A stretch of DNA of 64,000 bases from Phallusia mammillata (lineage: Eukaryota > Chordata > Ascidiacea > Phlebobranchia > Ascidiidae), in contig QLIY01000644.1 of the NCBI GenBank assembly GCA_003260075.1, positions 1 through 64,000 of the forward strand, read 5' to 3'. Of the stretch, positions 11,601 through 21,715 are shown in pieces. Position 1 is the stretch's first letter; each line of letters starts with the position of its first letter. Position numbers and translations under genes: made by a program. The notes below the pieces were generated by a model that saw only the letters and a program-made list of their open reading frames with translations, was not told the origin of the DNA and searched no databases.

Positions 11601-14600
11601 TTTACAAAAAAAGTTCCAATAGTACGGCCTTTTCCAAACGTAAAAATTGTTTTTGGCCTAAGATCCCTGGCTTAATGCTTTTTTAGGTTTTCAAAAATTC
11701 AAATCGCATTTTTTGGTTCGGGTGTGCCGGCGAACATTTAAAGCTTGTATGGTGCGACTTGCGTGAAAAAAGGTTGCGGAGCACTGGTCTATAAGTCATG
11801 TTTATGTTGCATTAAAAAAGCTCATTTATTGCGAAACAATTACAATTGTTACGTTTCAACCGACGTCTGTTCGATCAATGGCGTGAATGCAAGCGCATTT
11901 GTTTAGCTGGAAACACGTTTTAATTAACCGACGTAACTTGAACAAAGATGCGATTTTGACGTGATACAAAGGTTAAGGCCGGGGGGTGCCGCGCCCCCGC
12001 ACCCCCGCACCCCCGTACTCTACGCCAGTGCAACAAACACAATTGTTCTTGAACAAGGCGTTTTAGGGCTGTTTGACAATAGGCCAGGTTGGGCAACTAG
12101 CTACTTAGCTAGTTAAATTTATTCAAAAAATACTGACACAGAGTGTAGAGTCAGACCCGAACCCGGCCCGACTTACAACTCTGATATGAAGGGCCCCATC
12201 AGTTACACCCGTTTATATCCACTTGAGTCGCGTAAAAGACAGTTTGCTAATAAATATTTGTTTTACAATACGATTTTATAACCAGCAAGCAACAATGGTA
12301 TGACGTAGCACAGTGCTCGTCTAGAAATATAGTTTTGCCAAGACTGGGAGTTAAACACTATGGTAAACGCACAACGCAAAATAGCTGTCATTGTAATGGA
12401 CGAGAAACCGGGTACGTTTAGCTTTAAAGCGTTCAAATCATACACTGTATACTGTGTAAAAGATGTTTTTTAACAGTAAGAATACAAACAAAAAATGTGC
12501 AAAATTGTAATGTTCTCTAGCCACATTGTATATAAGGCACCTGAGATATTAGGGCCCACTGATATAATTCTAAATTGTATGATGCCCATCTCTTGAAATT
12601 TTAAACGATCTAACAACGGTTAATAAAGTGTGCAACCGGTTTGTTCTATTAAATAGTTATTTAACTGTTGGGAACAGTTTAATGGTGAACTTTAATACCT
12701 GTATTTACCATACCATATAATCAGTGGTGGGATTCACATTTTTTGTCAGTTGGTTCTATCACAAAAGTTATAATTTTAAGCTGGTTCATTGACAGTAAAT
12801 CCATTGACAGTAACCAGTAATGCTAACCAGTTCGCTGATCTCATAAAATTTCATGGACGGTTTTATAGAACCGGCGCGAATCGGCTGAATCCCACCACTG
12901 CATATAATGAATAAACTTACCATTTCAATTTGAATACAAGTAACGTTGTTGCCAGTTTCGCAACCTACAAATCCAAGCCCACAACCATCACACAGCCCAC
13001 TAGGGTCGTGGTCACCATAGCGACAAACCCTATCACACACATCACGAGTGCTTTTGCTTTGCATCACGTGACAAAGGCACTCGTCCGAGAGGTCGGAGCA
13101 ATCAAAGATTCCGTCGCACACTTGAGACTTTCGTATCACCGTAAGACTGCCACTGTTCAGAGAGTTACTGAGACAGTAGTGCCCGCTAACTGAAACTGGA
13201 AAGTGACGCGCCTCGTCAGAACCATCGTCACAGTCGCTGACGTCATCATTGATAAGATGTGGTGGTAAAATGCACACAGAGGGTTGGCCTGATGAGCAAA
13301 TGCCTATTGTTAGTGTGATGTCAGCTCTAAACCAGGGGTAGCCTAATCTTTAGTGCATTCAAATAAGGTGCAACCTTATCGAGCAATATACTGCTAGTGG
13401 TCCTAATGATTTTTTGGGGTGGTCCACAGAAAGTTAAATATATTTGGTGATAAACCGAAAATAGTTGCATGTAATTTATTTAATATTCAGTTTGAAAAAA
13501 GCTTGTCTAAGTTATTGGCTATTTATTGTTACCCGACAGTTGTTTGATATCACTCCTCGAAATTCTGTATTGAAGAATGATTCAATCCAATATGCTTGTT
13601 GTGGATGCTTTCTTTATCCTTACTTAACAATCTACTGGTCCCCGTTTTTAAAAAAATTGAACTGATGGCCCATAGACGAGTAGATAACCACTGTCATATT
13701 GTCTGAACCAGAGTAAGGAAAGGAGTATTTTAATTTATGACATACCTGTGTTGTCATTTGTGATTCGGCATTTAAATCCTTCCCCGGTTTTCTGTTCGTC
13801 GCTGCCATCGGCGCAATCGGCCACGCCGTCGCAAAAATACGAACGATAAATACAGTGAGACGATTTGATTCCACTTTGACTGCAAGTAAAGCAAATGTGT
13901 TGTGTAGAAACATCAATCAAGCATATAAAAACCCCAAAATAAGTCGCCACTAAGCATAAGGTGTTTTCCAAACATTACCGTGATTTGAAAAATGTCTAGG
14001 TTTTGGAAACATTACCCAGAATAAAGTCCAGTACTTTGCACAACATTATCTAAGATCGCGAGTATTTTTTCACAAAAAGGCCCACAGTAATAAAGAGTCT
14101 TTCAAACATCAAAACTTGATCTAACTCGCAATCTTAAGTTTACGGTAAAGTCTATTATTTTTTAGGCGACAAAAGCAGATTAATTTCCAAGTCGCCCAAT
14201 TTACTTCGCGACAATGCACTTCGAATAAATCTAAATATGAATCATGGCACGCCAGGCCCATTGAAGGCGTTATACCAAGTCAGCGGTCACCAAGCATATC
14301 ACATATAACAATGAGTAGGCTAGAAATATCTTGCTAAGTATGATTACATTTGAACTTACAATTCCCAAGCGAAAATATATTTCTTAAAGACAGTGAGCTG
14401 ATTTAAAAAAATAAAGCGCTCCTGCATTCAGCTGAGAGTTTTTCTTGCAATTGTCTTACACAATATACATAGTCACAATGTAGGTGCGCCTTGAGCATTA
14501 CGAAGCTGATTGCAAAACATTTAACCAGACAACGTACTTGAAAGTTTCTCCAAGGCCTTTCGGTTTCGCACAAACAAAGAATCGTGAAGTTTGATTCTTG

Positions 14601-17600
14601 CTGCAAATGGCCGGGTCCGTTTCATCGCTGCAATCATCGCAATTCAATATCCCATCACACAACTGGAAATAAATACATACAACTGCCTTTCAAACTTGTC
14701 CAAAGTTGGACCTGATGATATAATATCAGCTGTCCTTTGAAAACTCCTTTAACATTGCAAGTCACTGAGTGACAGTAACACATTCTGATTGAACAGCAAA
14801 AACGTTGGCAAATAACACAAAATCGATCAACCGTAAAGTTAAAGGTGAGGTGAATTTAAAGAAAAGCCGCGAAATTTAACTTTACTTTTACCTGACCTTT
14901 TTTATAACACGAAAGCTTTTGATAATAATTATTCAAGCAAGCAAACGCTCACTACGTCAAACCATTTCCAGGTTGGTGAATATTTTAGCGCAATTGTGCT
15001 GTTACGATGTGTTTCAGCTGTCAAAAAACTCAACTCAACCATATGCGCATAAAGTATTCAAAAACATGCAAATTTTGTGCGAGCATTTTTCCACCAAAAG
15101 TTTTTCCCGCCTGAATTTAAACCGTGTCTCACTTGGTTACGTGACAAGCATTTTGTCCCATCGTCGCACGGCCACTCGTTTTCTGTGCAAGGGAACGATT
15201 TGCCTTGTTCGTCTGAGCCGTCAGCGCAATGGGATAATCCGTCGTTCACCCACGAGCGAGGAATGCACTGGGACTTTCCCGCTGGGGTTTCCCCGCCACA
15301 TCGGAACTCGGTGCTTCGGTTGCATTGAGAAATTGCGCTGCAACAATTACCTGATGTTTAATCAAAAGCAAGTTCCAATGTGGCCAGATTTTTTAAGAAT
15401 GTTAAGCAATTAAGAAATCGCTAGGACTGCAAGGAAATCAATTTATAATTGAACTATGTTGAAGATGTGTGCTCGGGAGGGTTTTGAACCAGATTGAGAT
15501 AAAACATGGCGTTAGGAAGGGAAGCATTTCAAAACTGGCCAAAATAATCACTTCACCCGGTTTGAACCCGGTCTTGGTTAGATGCTTCTTGAGAAACTAC
15601 ACCGGCAACAAGGTGCTGAGTCCCCTATCGTATGTAGGCACCAACTAAATCCTGTCCCATAGTTTAAAAAAAGAAAAAGAAAAAACCGGAAAAAGTTCCA
15701 AACTTTAATCTAATTTTTTTATTTGTACACAAATATTAGTTTGCATTCTATTGTCTACAGAAGTTTTGATATACCTGTTTGTCTCAAGGTGGAAAACACC
15801 TGGTGGAAACAGATATACCTGTTTGTCCCAACAAAGCTTATTACGGTGCAATGTATTAGAATTTAGAACAACAAAAACATGATATTTCTAAAATCTTACC
15901 CTGATATTTCATCAGCAGAATCAACTCCTGTGTCGCAATCTGGAGTTCCATCCCCAACCCTCCACCTCTCAACGCACCTCCCGTCGGGACAACGAAACTC
16001 TCCAGTAGATGGCGCACACGGCTCGATTCGTGACGTCACATTTTCGTCTTCGCCGTCGGGACAGTCCCGACGTTTGTCAAGGACCTTTAAACCAAACGAC
16101 AAAGTTCTGTGTTTAATCGTAGTTTCACTTTTCTTTTTAGGTAAAAAAGCTAACACTTAAAATGATAAGTAGTATAGAAAAGCAGGTCGGTGCCAAATAA
16201 CTTTTCGCGTGTACGAAATAGATAATCAAACTATTGGTTTTTCTATATATTTTAATTATATATGATCTATATCCTACGTTTTGGGGGCCTGTGGGTAAAC
16301 CGCTGGGTCATCCGGGGTCAAAAAATACGGACGAAAAAACATTGTCCCCTTCAGGAAAGGGAATAATTATTACCCAACTAGCAAATACATTTTTTCTTGC
16401 TTATCCAGAAATCGACACCCAGTTTCCGTTTGCGCAGTCACCTGGTCGCGTCTTATGCATCTGCCTCCATCGGCACACTTAAACTCGGTCGCTGGGTGGC
16501 ACTGTAGACCTCCTGGTATACCCTCGTCCGAAAATCGTGCGTCGTGGCATTCTCCGTTTTTGTTGTTCACAGCGCTTCTCGGGATACAGTTGCCAGCGGA
16601 ACACCTACAACAAAATATTTGTAATATATTTCGTTTACGACTGGACTATTTTAAATGGCCTGGATTCAAATCCCATATAAAATCCTCAACTCATCGCTAA
16701 TGGCCGAGTTGTTAGCGAACCGCCTTATGTTTATGAGGTTGTTGGTTCTAATCCTGTCTTGGCCACATGTGTACGTATGAGCAAAAAACTCGAGTGCCAT
16801 TGCTCCAACCCAAAGGAAACATAATGGGTTAAACTAAGGCAGTGAGGGGGGGGGGTATATTTGTAATATATTTCGTTTACGACTGGATTATTTTAAACGG
16901 CCTGGATTCGAATCCCATACAAAATCCTCAACTCATCGCCAATGTGGCGAGTTGTTAGCAAACCGCCTTATGTTTATGAGGTTGTTGGTTTTAATCCTAT
17001 GTCGGCCACATGTGTACGTATGAGCAAAAAACTCGAGTGGCATTGCTCCAACCCAAAGGAAACATAATGGGTTAAACTAAGGCAGTGATTCTCACCCTGT
17101 GATAAGTGTACCACTATTGGTACGCCAGAGTTTTTCGGTTGGTATAGGAGTAGCTTTCTATCATACTGAGTTTAAGTCAGATCCAAAATTACACCTCAAA
17201 TGATAACACTGATCAGCCCTGGTTTGGGAGAAACTCTTGTCATGCACAGAACTGACTATACTAGTCCAAACAGGATTTAGGTGGTACGCGACATACCAAA
17301 AAATTGTTAAGTGGTACGAAATCAGTATACGGTTAAGAACCACTGAACTAAAGTGTCACAAACTATCCAAGTCCAAAAAAATAAAATTAAAATGATTTAA
17401 CCGACTTGCAACAAAATGGGGGGGGGGGCAAAAAATTGTTAAGTGGTACGAAATCAGTATAAGGTTAAGAACCACTGAACTAAAGTGTCACAAACTATCC
17501 AAGACCAAAAAAATAAAATTAAAATGATTTAACCGACTTGCAACAAAATGGGCATGAGTTCGACAGCATGTATACATGCTATAGCGTTCAAGACGTGATC

Positions 17601-18658
17601 CGTGAAATAAAAAGAAAATTGACACATAAACTACAAGAAAGATACCATTTGCTGCCTATAAGGTTTGTCAAAGTGAAAATAAATTTGAAAACAGGGGTAC
17701 AACGACGCTTAGCTACCACGTTCTTACTTGAATTCGGTTTTCGTGCCACAAGAAAAACTGGCAATCCCATCGGCGTCGCTGTAGTCATGACAACCGGAAA
17801 CCTGCGACAGAGTACGAAGTGATATTTTAAAAAGAATACCATAGATTTTCGAACTCGAAAAGGTGGTAGTTTTAGTGTTATAAGTGAAGTGTATTAATGG
17901 AACGTTTAAGCAAAATATAAATTGTGTAAAAATATACAAAATATACCTAAAAAGAGCAGCAGACGATCAGCGTCAGTGTAGGCTAATATTTTATTTTTTT
18001 GAAAAAACACAAAAATTAATTTCGCCTATTTGGGCATCGTCAGTTTCCGTCTTATTCAAATAGAATCTCAAATACGACAAGGGGCAATTTTCAGTTCTCG
18101 GACTGTCGCCTGATTGTCGAATAACACATTAAAAAAATCCGTTGGTCACCACCCAGTTACACAGGCTGATTCTTGTAGTCTGCTATGACATATTACACTT
18201 ACTTGTGTAAAAATATGTTTTTTTCTTTCTTGAGCAGACAAATAATTGCGTATAACGTTTCTGGCAGTAATGTTAAAAATAAAACAGATTTGGTGGTAGA
18301 ACCCATAGACAGTTTATGTCAGTTCCCGTTTTTTGGGGGGTCAGCGAAATTCTTTTAGCAATACACAGGGGCATGGTCTTGAACGTGTGGTAAGTAATTC
18401 GTTTTTTTAGAATCAATACTAGAATATTTAGGCTGCTTAAAGCCTTGTAATGCTGATACGATAGCATCCATACATAATTTATCATTGCTACACGCTAATG
18501 GATGCGACCACAACGACAATGCAAAAAAATCTAGTCCATGGGCCATGGTCGATGAAACTGGTTTGTCAACGCACATATACATGTAAGAATAATTGACGAA
18601 GCAACAGTGTTTCCTAATCAAAATCAGTCAACAAAGTTGTTTAACGATATATATTTCA

Positions 18659-18693
<35 letters not shown>

Positions 18694-21600
18694 TATACAT
18701 GGTCGTAAAATATTTAAACTAGAATCAATAGTTGTTAAATCTGTAGAAAATTGACTTGAAATCTTTTACTTTACAAACTGCATAAATGTTTAAAGATTTA
18801 TGTCGTAGCAGCAATTAAAAACTGCATGGTAAATTATATGAAAAACCTTTGTGTGTTTTTAAAAGTAGGTGACATGTGCAATTTTTTTTAGTCACACATG
18901 TTTATTTGTGGAGCAATTCGACCTCATACTTATAACAAACCTTTATAAAATTTTAAACGCATAGATTAAGACAAAATTTTCGAACCAAACGTTATCAAAT
19001 TTGCACTTTAACCGTTTTTGAAAAAACGCGCGCTTGTCTCTGTGTACACCACTTTTCAGATTAAAAACTTACCGCTACATTAACGAATCGTCTTGAGATG
19101 CACTGTCCACTTTTTCGACACCTGAACTCGGTTGGTGGATGACAACGTTTAAATGGAGGTCCATCCTCATCGCTATTGTCACTGCGTCCACAACTGAGAA
19201 ATTCATTTTGAACCTGCACAAACCAATCAAGTTTTTAAACAATAAAGTACTCGCAACTTGGATCAGTGGTTCCAAACCGGGGAGGAATTCTTCCCAAGGT
19301 AGAAATTTTGAAACTTGAGGTGAGGAATTTACTTTAATTTTTACGTGGTTTGAAAAAAATATACACTTAAACTCTGGACATATGACCAGTTAAGTTGATA
19401 AAATACCCAATTTTAAATGATAGTTACATGGTTTATAGCACAGGGGTGTCAAACTCGTTGGGTTCGGGAGCCACATTGCAGTTTGGAAATGATGCCGAGG
19501 GCCGCATGTGACTTTTAATCTGGTTTTATACACTTTAACAACCTTTTTGCTACTACGGCCGCATCGCAGATCCTTATTTCACTAACAGCCGCCAATTACC
19601 TGCTGGTTTTTATTTTAAAATTACAAATGTAAAGAAATAGGTTTGTATCACATATATACCAACTATTGACGCCCCAAATGCCCAGATTAATTTCCAACTT
19701 AATGCACAGTGTGAGCTGCACAATGTGAAAATCAGTTTTAATTGTTTATTACGTCATAATCTATATTGTGACACTTAAGGTACCCGTTTTTTCGCATTGT
19801 TTGCACACAATGGGTGTATAAAAAGTCTTACGCATATGGCTACTAGGCTGGTAATACTCTTTTCAGTACAACAAAATCTGTTTGGAGCAGTTCAAAAATC
19901 AAAATATTTGGCAAAAGAGTTACGGCCGCCAGAACATATATTTTAATGAACATGTTCACGGCCGCACAAATATCTTACAAAATAATACAATTGTTGTTGA
20001 GTGTTCGCGGGCCGCGAGTTTGACACCCCTGGTTTAGCATCTACTGTGTAGTGCTTTAGGGTGGAATAAAAATGTTTCCAATTGTTAAGGAAGAAATTCG
20101 TCGAAAAAGGTGGGGAACCACTGCTTTACATGCTGCCTTCAAAATCGGTTTGGTCGGTTAGTAAGTGAACATTATGTATTAGCCGTCGTATTTGAATGAC
20201 AACTTAACATTAGGCAAACGGGCTCATTGACTTGTGTGTAGTTGTCTCACGGTTATTAACGCTCTGATGAATATTTCATGAATTATAAGATTATGTTAAA
20301 AAATTTGCAAAAATGCAGACGTTTGCAACAAGAGCAAAATTTAATGCATGTCAGCCTGGTAAATCACAAATACAAGACTTCGAGTACTATTTTTTTGCGG
20401 TCTGTTTATTGTTCATTTCTATTTGTATAGGCAACTGTAAATTTATTAGTATAGTGTCCTATATGTTCATTGCAGTTGTTTTCAAACAATGCGGTTTGGT
20501 GATCTTCCAATTTCATGAGTTTTTTCAATATTCATATTAATGATGCGTCCTTAAGTTTTATTTTTTTGCAAGTGCAATTTAGGGCAAGCAGGTTCGAGAA
20601 AGACTGATATGTGGTTTAAATCAGGGCTCCTTAACAGTTTTATCCAACGGATGTCTCATTTTAAAGAAAAAACCACATTGCCCAATGTTTGCTAGAGTGC
20701 GGACCTCCCACTTAGTTCCACAACACACCTAATAGCAGACGGCGGCTGTGGTTTAGAAACCTGTGGTGCTATTTTGTTTTGCTGTATCACAAGAAATGTT
20801 AGAAACACACGAACTGGAATTTAAAATGCTCAACCAGGGAAGACAAAGCAATACAAATGTGGAAAACATTTCTGTGGTTTGAAAAACGTTTTAAGTGAAC
20901 TACAGTGCTTATAGAAACGCATCATAAATGTATTAAACAGAAGTATTTTATTGCAAATTTCTATTTAAACAGTAAGAGTAATGCAGAATTGATATTATGT
21001 ACGTCTTTGCAATCTTTACCCTTTTGTATTAACTGCCATGAATTCATAAAGTCCGTGTAATCTATAAATACGAAAATGTTTTTCGTTATTTTTGGCATTC
21101 ACGAACTATTTTAAAGTATCTCGTGAACCCCTAAACATCTGCAATCCAAAGTTGGAAAACACTGTTTTAAACCAGTGGTGTGCAACCTGCCGTCCGCGGG
21201 CCAAATGCAGCTGATTAGTCTAACGTAGTACAGCCCACAGAGACGTTTGAATTGTATATAAATAGGGACCCGTTAACCTGTTTTATTGCATTGCTAGCAA
21301 GCAAATTTCTTTGCCAGTTTCTTGTGCATATATTTGTGTCCGTGCTACTATAGAAACAGTACGCATTTTACTGGTAGCAGTTAAGCCATATAACTTGTAA
21401 CTTGTATCAATTAAAGGTGCGGTCCATGGTCTACTCATGGTAATGACATTTGAGTCGTTATTGATAAATGTTAGGCCCCCCTGTTTAAAACCTTAAGAAC
21501 TGGTTAATTTCCCAAGAGGAGTGGATTCAAACACTAAACATTGCTGACAGATTCTTATGGGCACTCACCATTTGTCGGTCAATGCATTTCTTGGTTTGTT

Positions 21601-21715
21601 TGCACCGGAACTCGTGGGGACGGCATCGTCTTCCAAAGTCGGATGAGCTTAAACACAGTTCTGACGCAACAATTAGTGCGAGGGGCAACAGAACTTCGAA
21701 AGCGATGAAACGCAT
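4150..21715 (-). CDS. LDLa-repeat 7TM receptor, 17 exons
   Basis: Large plasma-membrane receptor of the GRL101/LDLa-GPCR type; ligand unknown. Exons in transcript order: 21569-21715, 19073-19213, 17728-17801, 16442-16604, 15900-16084, 15133-15337, 14538-14662, 13746-13879, 12921-13288, 9591-9886, 9117-9246, 8630-8766, 7996-8246, 7480-7544, 6860-6982, 5763-6074, and a last exon from 5626 down to 4150. Codon phases match at every junction. MRFIAFEVLLPLALI is a signal peptide, then about 15 LDLa modules (for example CDGVADCADGSDE). TM1 is IWLWIMAVVAIVGN, TM2 LVLNLAVADLLTGIYL, TM3 VTLTTYRLY, TM4 WICVTWVFAIGF, TM6 DFVCWMPV, TM7 NSALNPLLYS. It ends in TTTL, a class I PDZ-ligand type terminus. No leucine-rich repeats are seen. 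The assembly repeats TM4-TM5 and breaks the TM5-TM6 link. It is convergent with its paralogue at 1-1382. The exon 13 donor (GTTTGA) is weak. Length is about 1,250-1,300 residues. Confidence 0.85.
4792..4802. repeat. G-run join inside the receptor's last exon
   Basis: Eleven Gs separate the TM6-TM7 part of the exon (below) from a redundant copy of its start (above). On the receptor strand the TM5 segment is missing immediately before this point and is found instead beyond 5343. Confidence 0.75.
4803..5332 (-). pseudogene. Redundant second copy of receptor exon 16 end and exon 17 start
   Basis: 5084-5332 repeats most of the TM4/loop exon at 5763-6074 (FSLLPTLRALED, KKKLGEFVEMACLL) with about 3-5% change, followed by the same intron and the start of the next exon (acceptor at 4942, GIGYYGTHGVCLPTLYH-type loop). 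G runs bound it at both ends (4792-4802, 5333-5342). It is best read as the second allele placed in line with the first. It preserves bases that the 69-G run removes from the other copy. Confidence 0.75.
5333..5342. repeat. G-run join between two receptor contigs
   Basis: Ten Gs join the redundant TM4 exon copy (left) to the TM5 exon (right). In the undamaged copy the base order near 6010 continues differently, showing that the run marks a contig end. Confidence 0.75.
5548..5616. repeat. 69-base G run replacing exon bases
   Basis: An uninterrupted G run of 69. The second allele (4897-4935 region) has about 35-40 bases of ordinary exon sequence here, encoding part of the loop before TM5. The run substitutes for that sequence and makes a false polyproline frame on the minus strand. 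Confidence 0.85.
6101..6870. repeat. Duplication around G run 6477-6486
   Basis: 6101-6476 (intron sequence up to the end of the TM3 exon) is repeated at 6488-6870 with substitutions and small indels. Copy one stops exactly at the G run. Copy two continues into exon 6860-6982. Confidence 0.8.
7247..7335. repeat. Dispersed repeat, copy 1 (second at 17948-18050)
   Basis: Shares gcagacgatcagcg and a downstream catcgtcagtt with 17948-18050 in the same orientation, with diverged middles. An unclassified interspersed repeat within receptor introns. Confidence 0.45.
9994..10256. repeat. Duplication around G run 10121-10130 in a GGCCCGAA-rich repeat
   Basis: A GC-rich segment with repeated cccggcccgaa motifs (9994-10120) recurs at 10131-10256 after ten Gs. 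Related cccggcccgac sequence occurs near 12160, so this intron holds a dispersed repeat that has been split by redundant joining. Confidence 0.7.
10425..11094. repeat. Third copy of the 2703-type block, probably misplaced
   Basis: The left end of a second gggcgccg element (10420-10450) is followed abruptly by sequence near-identical to 3588-4230, ending at the single N at 11095. It includes a fragment of the receptor C-tail exon lying inside an LDLa intron of the same gene, which is implausible as a real exon order. Confidence 0.65.
11255..11786. mobile_element. Possible hAT-like element
   Basis: Begins caggggtctcaaaac and ends ggttgcggagcactg, ends typical of hAT elements. I could not find a convincing target duplication. 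There is no transposase frame. Confidence 0.35.
12722..12900. mobile_element. 179-bp hAT MITE, perfect 8-bp target duplication
   Basis: Ends cagtggtgggattca and tgaatcccaccactg are exact inverted repeats. Both flanks read catataat (12714-12721 and 12901-12908). Same family and same length as the copy at 29297-29475. Lies in an intron of the LDLa receptor, just before exon 12921-13288. Confidence 0.85.
14252..14290 (-). mobile_element. SINE tail fragment
   Basis: Shares cgccaggcccattgaaggcgttatacc with the 3' part of the tRNA-derived SINEs at 60106-60263 and 61160-61324, but the tRNA-like head is absent. Confidence 0.4.
16611..17085. repeat. Duplication around G run 16846-16855
   Basis: 16611-16845 recurs at 16856-17085 with several substitutions, for example near 16642 versus 16884. 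It lies in the intron upstream of exon 16442-16604 of the LDLa receptor. Copy two continues into the hAT element that starts at 17083. Confidence 0.8.
17083..17345. mobile_element. hAT-like MITE
   Basis: Begins cagtgattctcaccc and ends gttaagaaccactg. Flanks aactaagg (17075-17082) and aactaaag (17346-17353) form an 8-bp target duplication with one mismatch. There is no coding capacity. Confidence 0.65.
17299..17550. repeat. Duplication around G run 17418-17428
   Basis: 17299-17417 recurs at 17429-17550. The last shared bases before the run are aacaaaatggg, and copy two continues with real sequence after the same bases. It therefore includes a second copy of the end of the hAT element at 17083-17345. 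Confidence 0.8.
17948..18050. repeat. Dispersed repeat, copy 2 (first at 7247-7335)
   Basis: See the partner at 7247-7335: the same gcagacgatcagcg start and catcgtcagtt end, with a diverged interior. Confidence 0.45.
18659..18689. repeat. 31-base G run
   Basis: An uninterrupted G run. The flanks share only a short gcacatatacatg (near 18570 and 18689), so duplication is much weaker than at the other runs. It may fill a gap of unknown length in this receptor intron. Confidence 0.6.
19441..20031. mobile_element. hAT-like element (CAGGGGTGTCAAACTCG ends)
   Basis: Ends caggggtgtcaaactcg and cgagtttgacacccctg are perfect inverted repeats. Flanks ttatagca and gtttagca are an imperfect 8-bp duplication. 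About 590 bp, no transposase. Lies in the first intron of the LDLa receptor. Confidence 0.75.
20622..21164. mobile_element. Probable hAT-like element
   Basis: Begins cagggctccttaac and ends gttggaaaacactg. Flanks gtttaaat and ttttaaac differ at two of eight positions. It abuts the next element with only the target duplication between them. Confidence 0.45.
21173..21483. mobile_element. Probable hAT-like element
   Basis: Begins cagtggtgtgcaacctg and ends ggcccccctg. Flanks ttttaaac (21165-21172) and tttaaaac (21484-21491) resemble an 8-bp duplication. Lies just inside intron 1, about 85 bp from receptor exon 1. Confidence 0.5.

Noticed and set aside
18355..18621. Minus-strand 88-codon frame as an extra LDLa exon
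   Set aside because: No LDLa cysteine or acidic pattern, and exons 19073-19213 and 17728-17801 already join in phase to complete one LDLa module.
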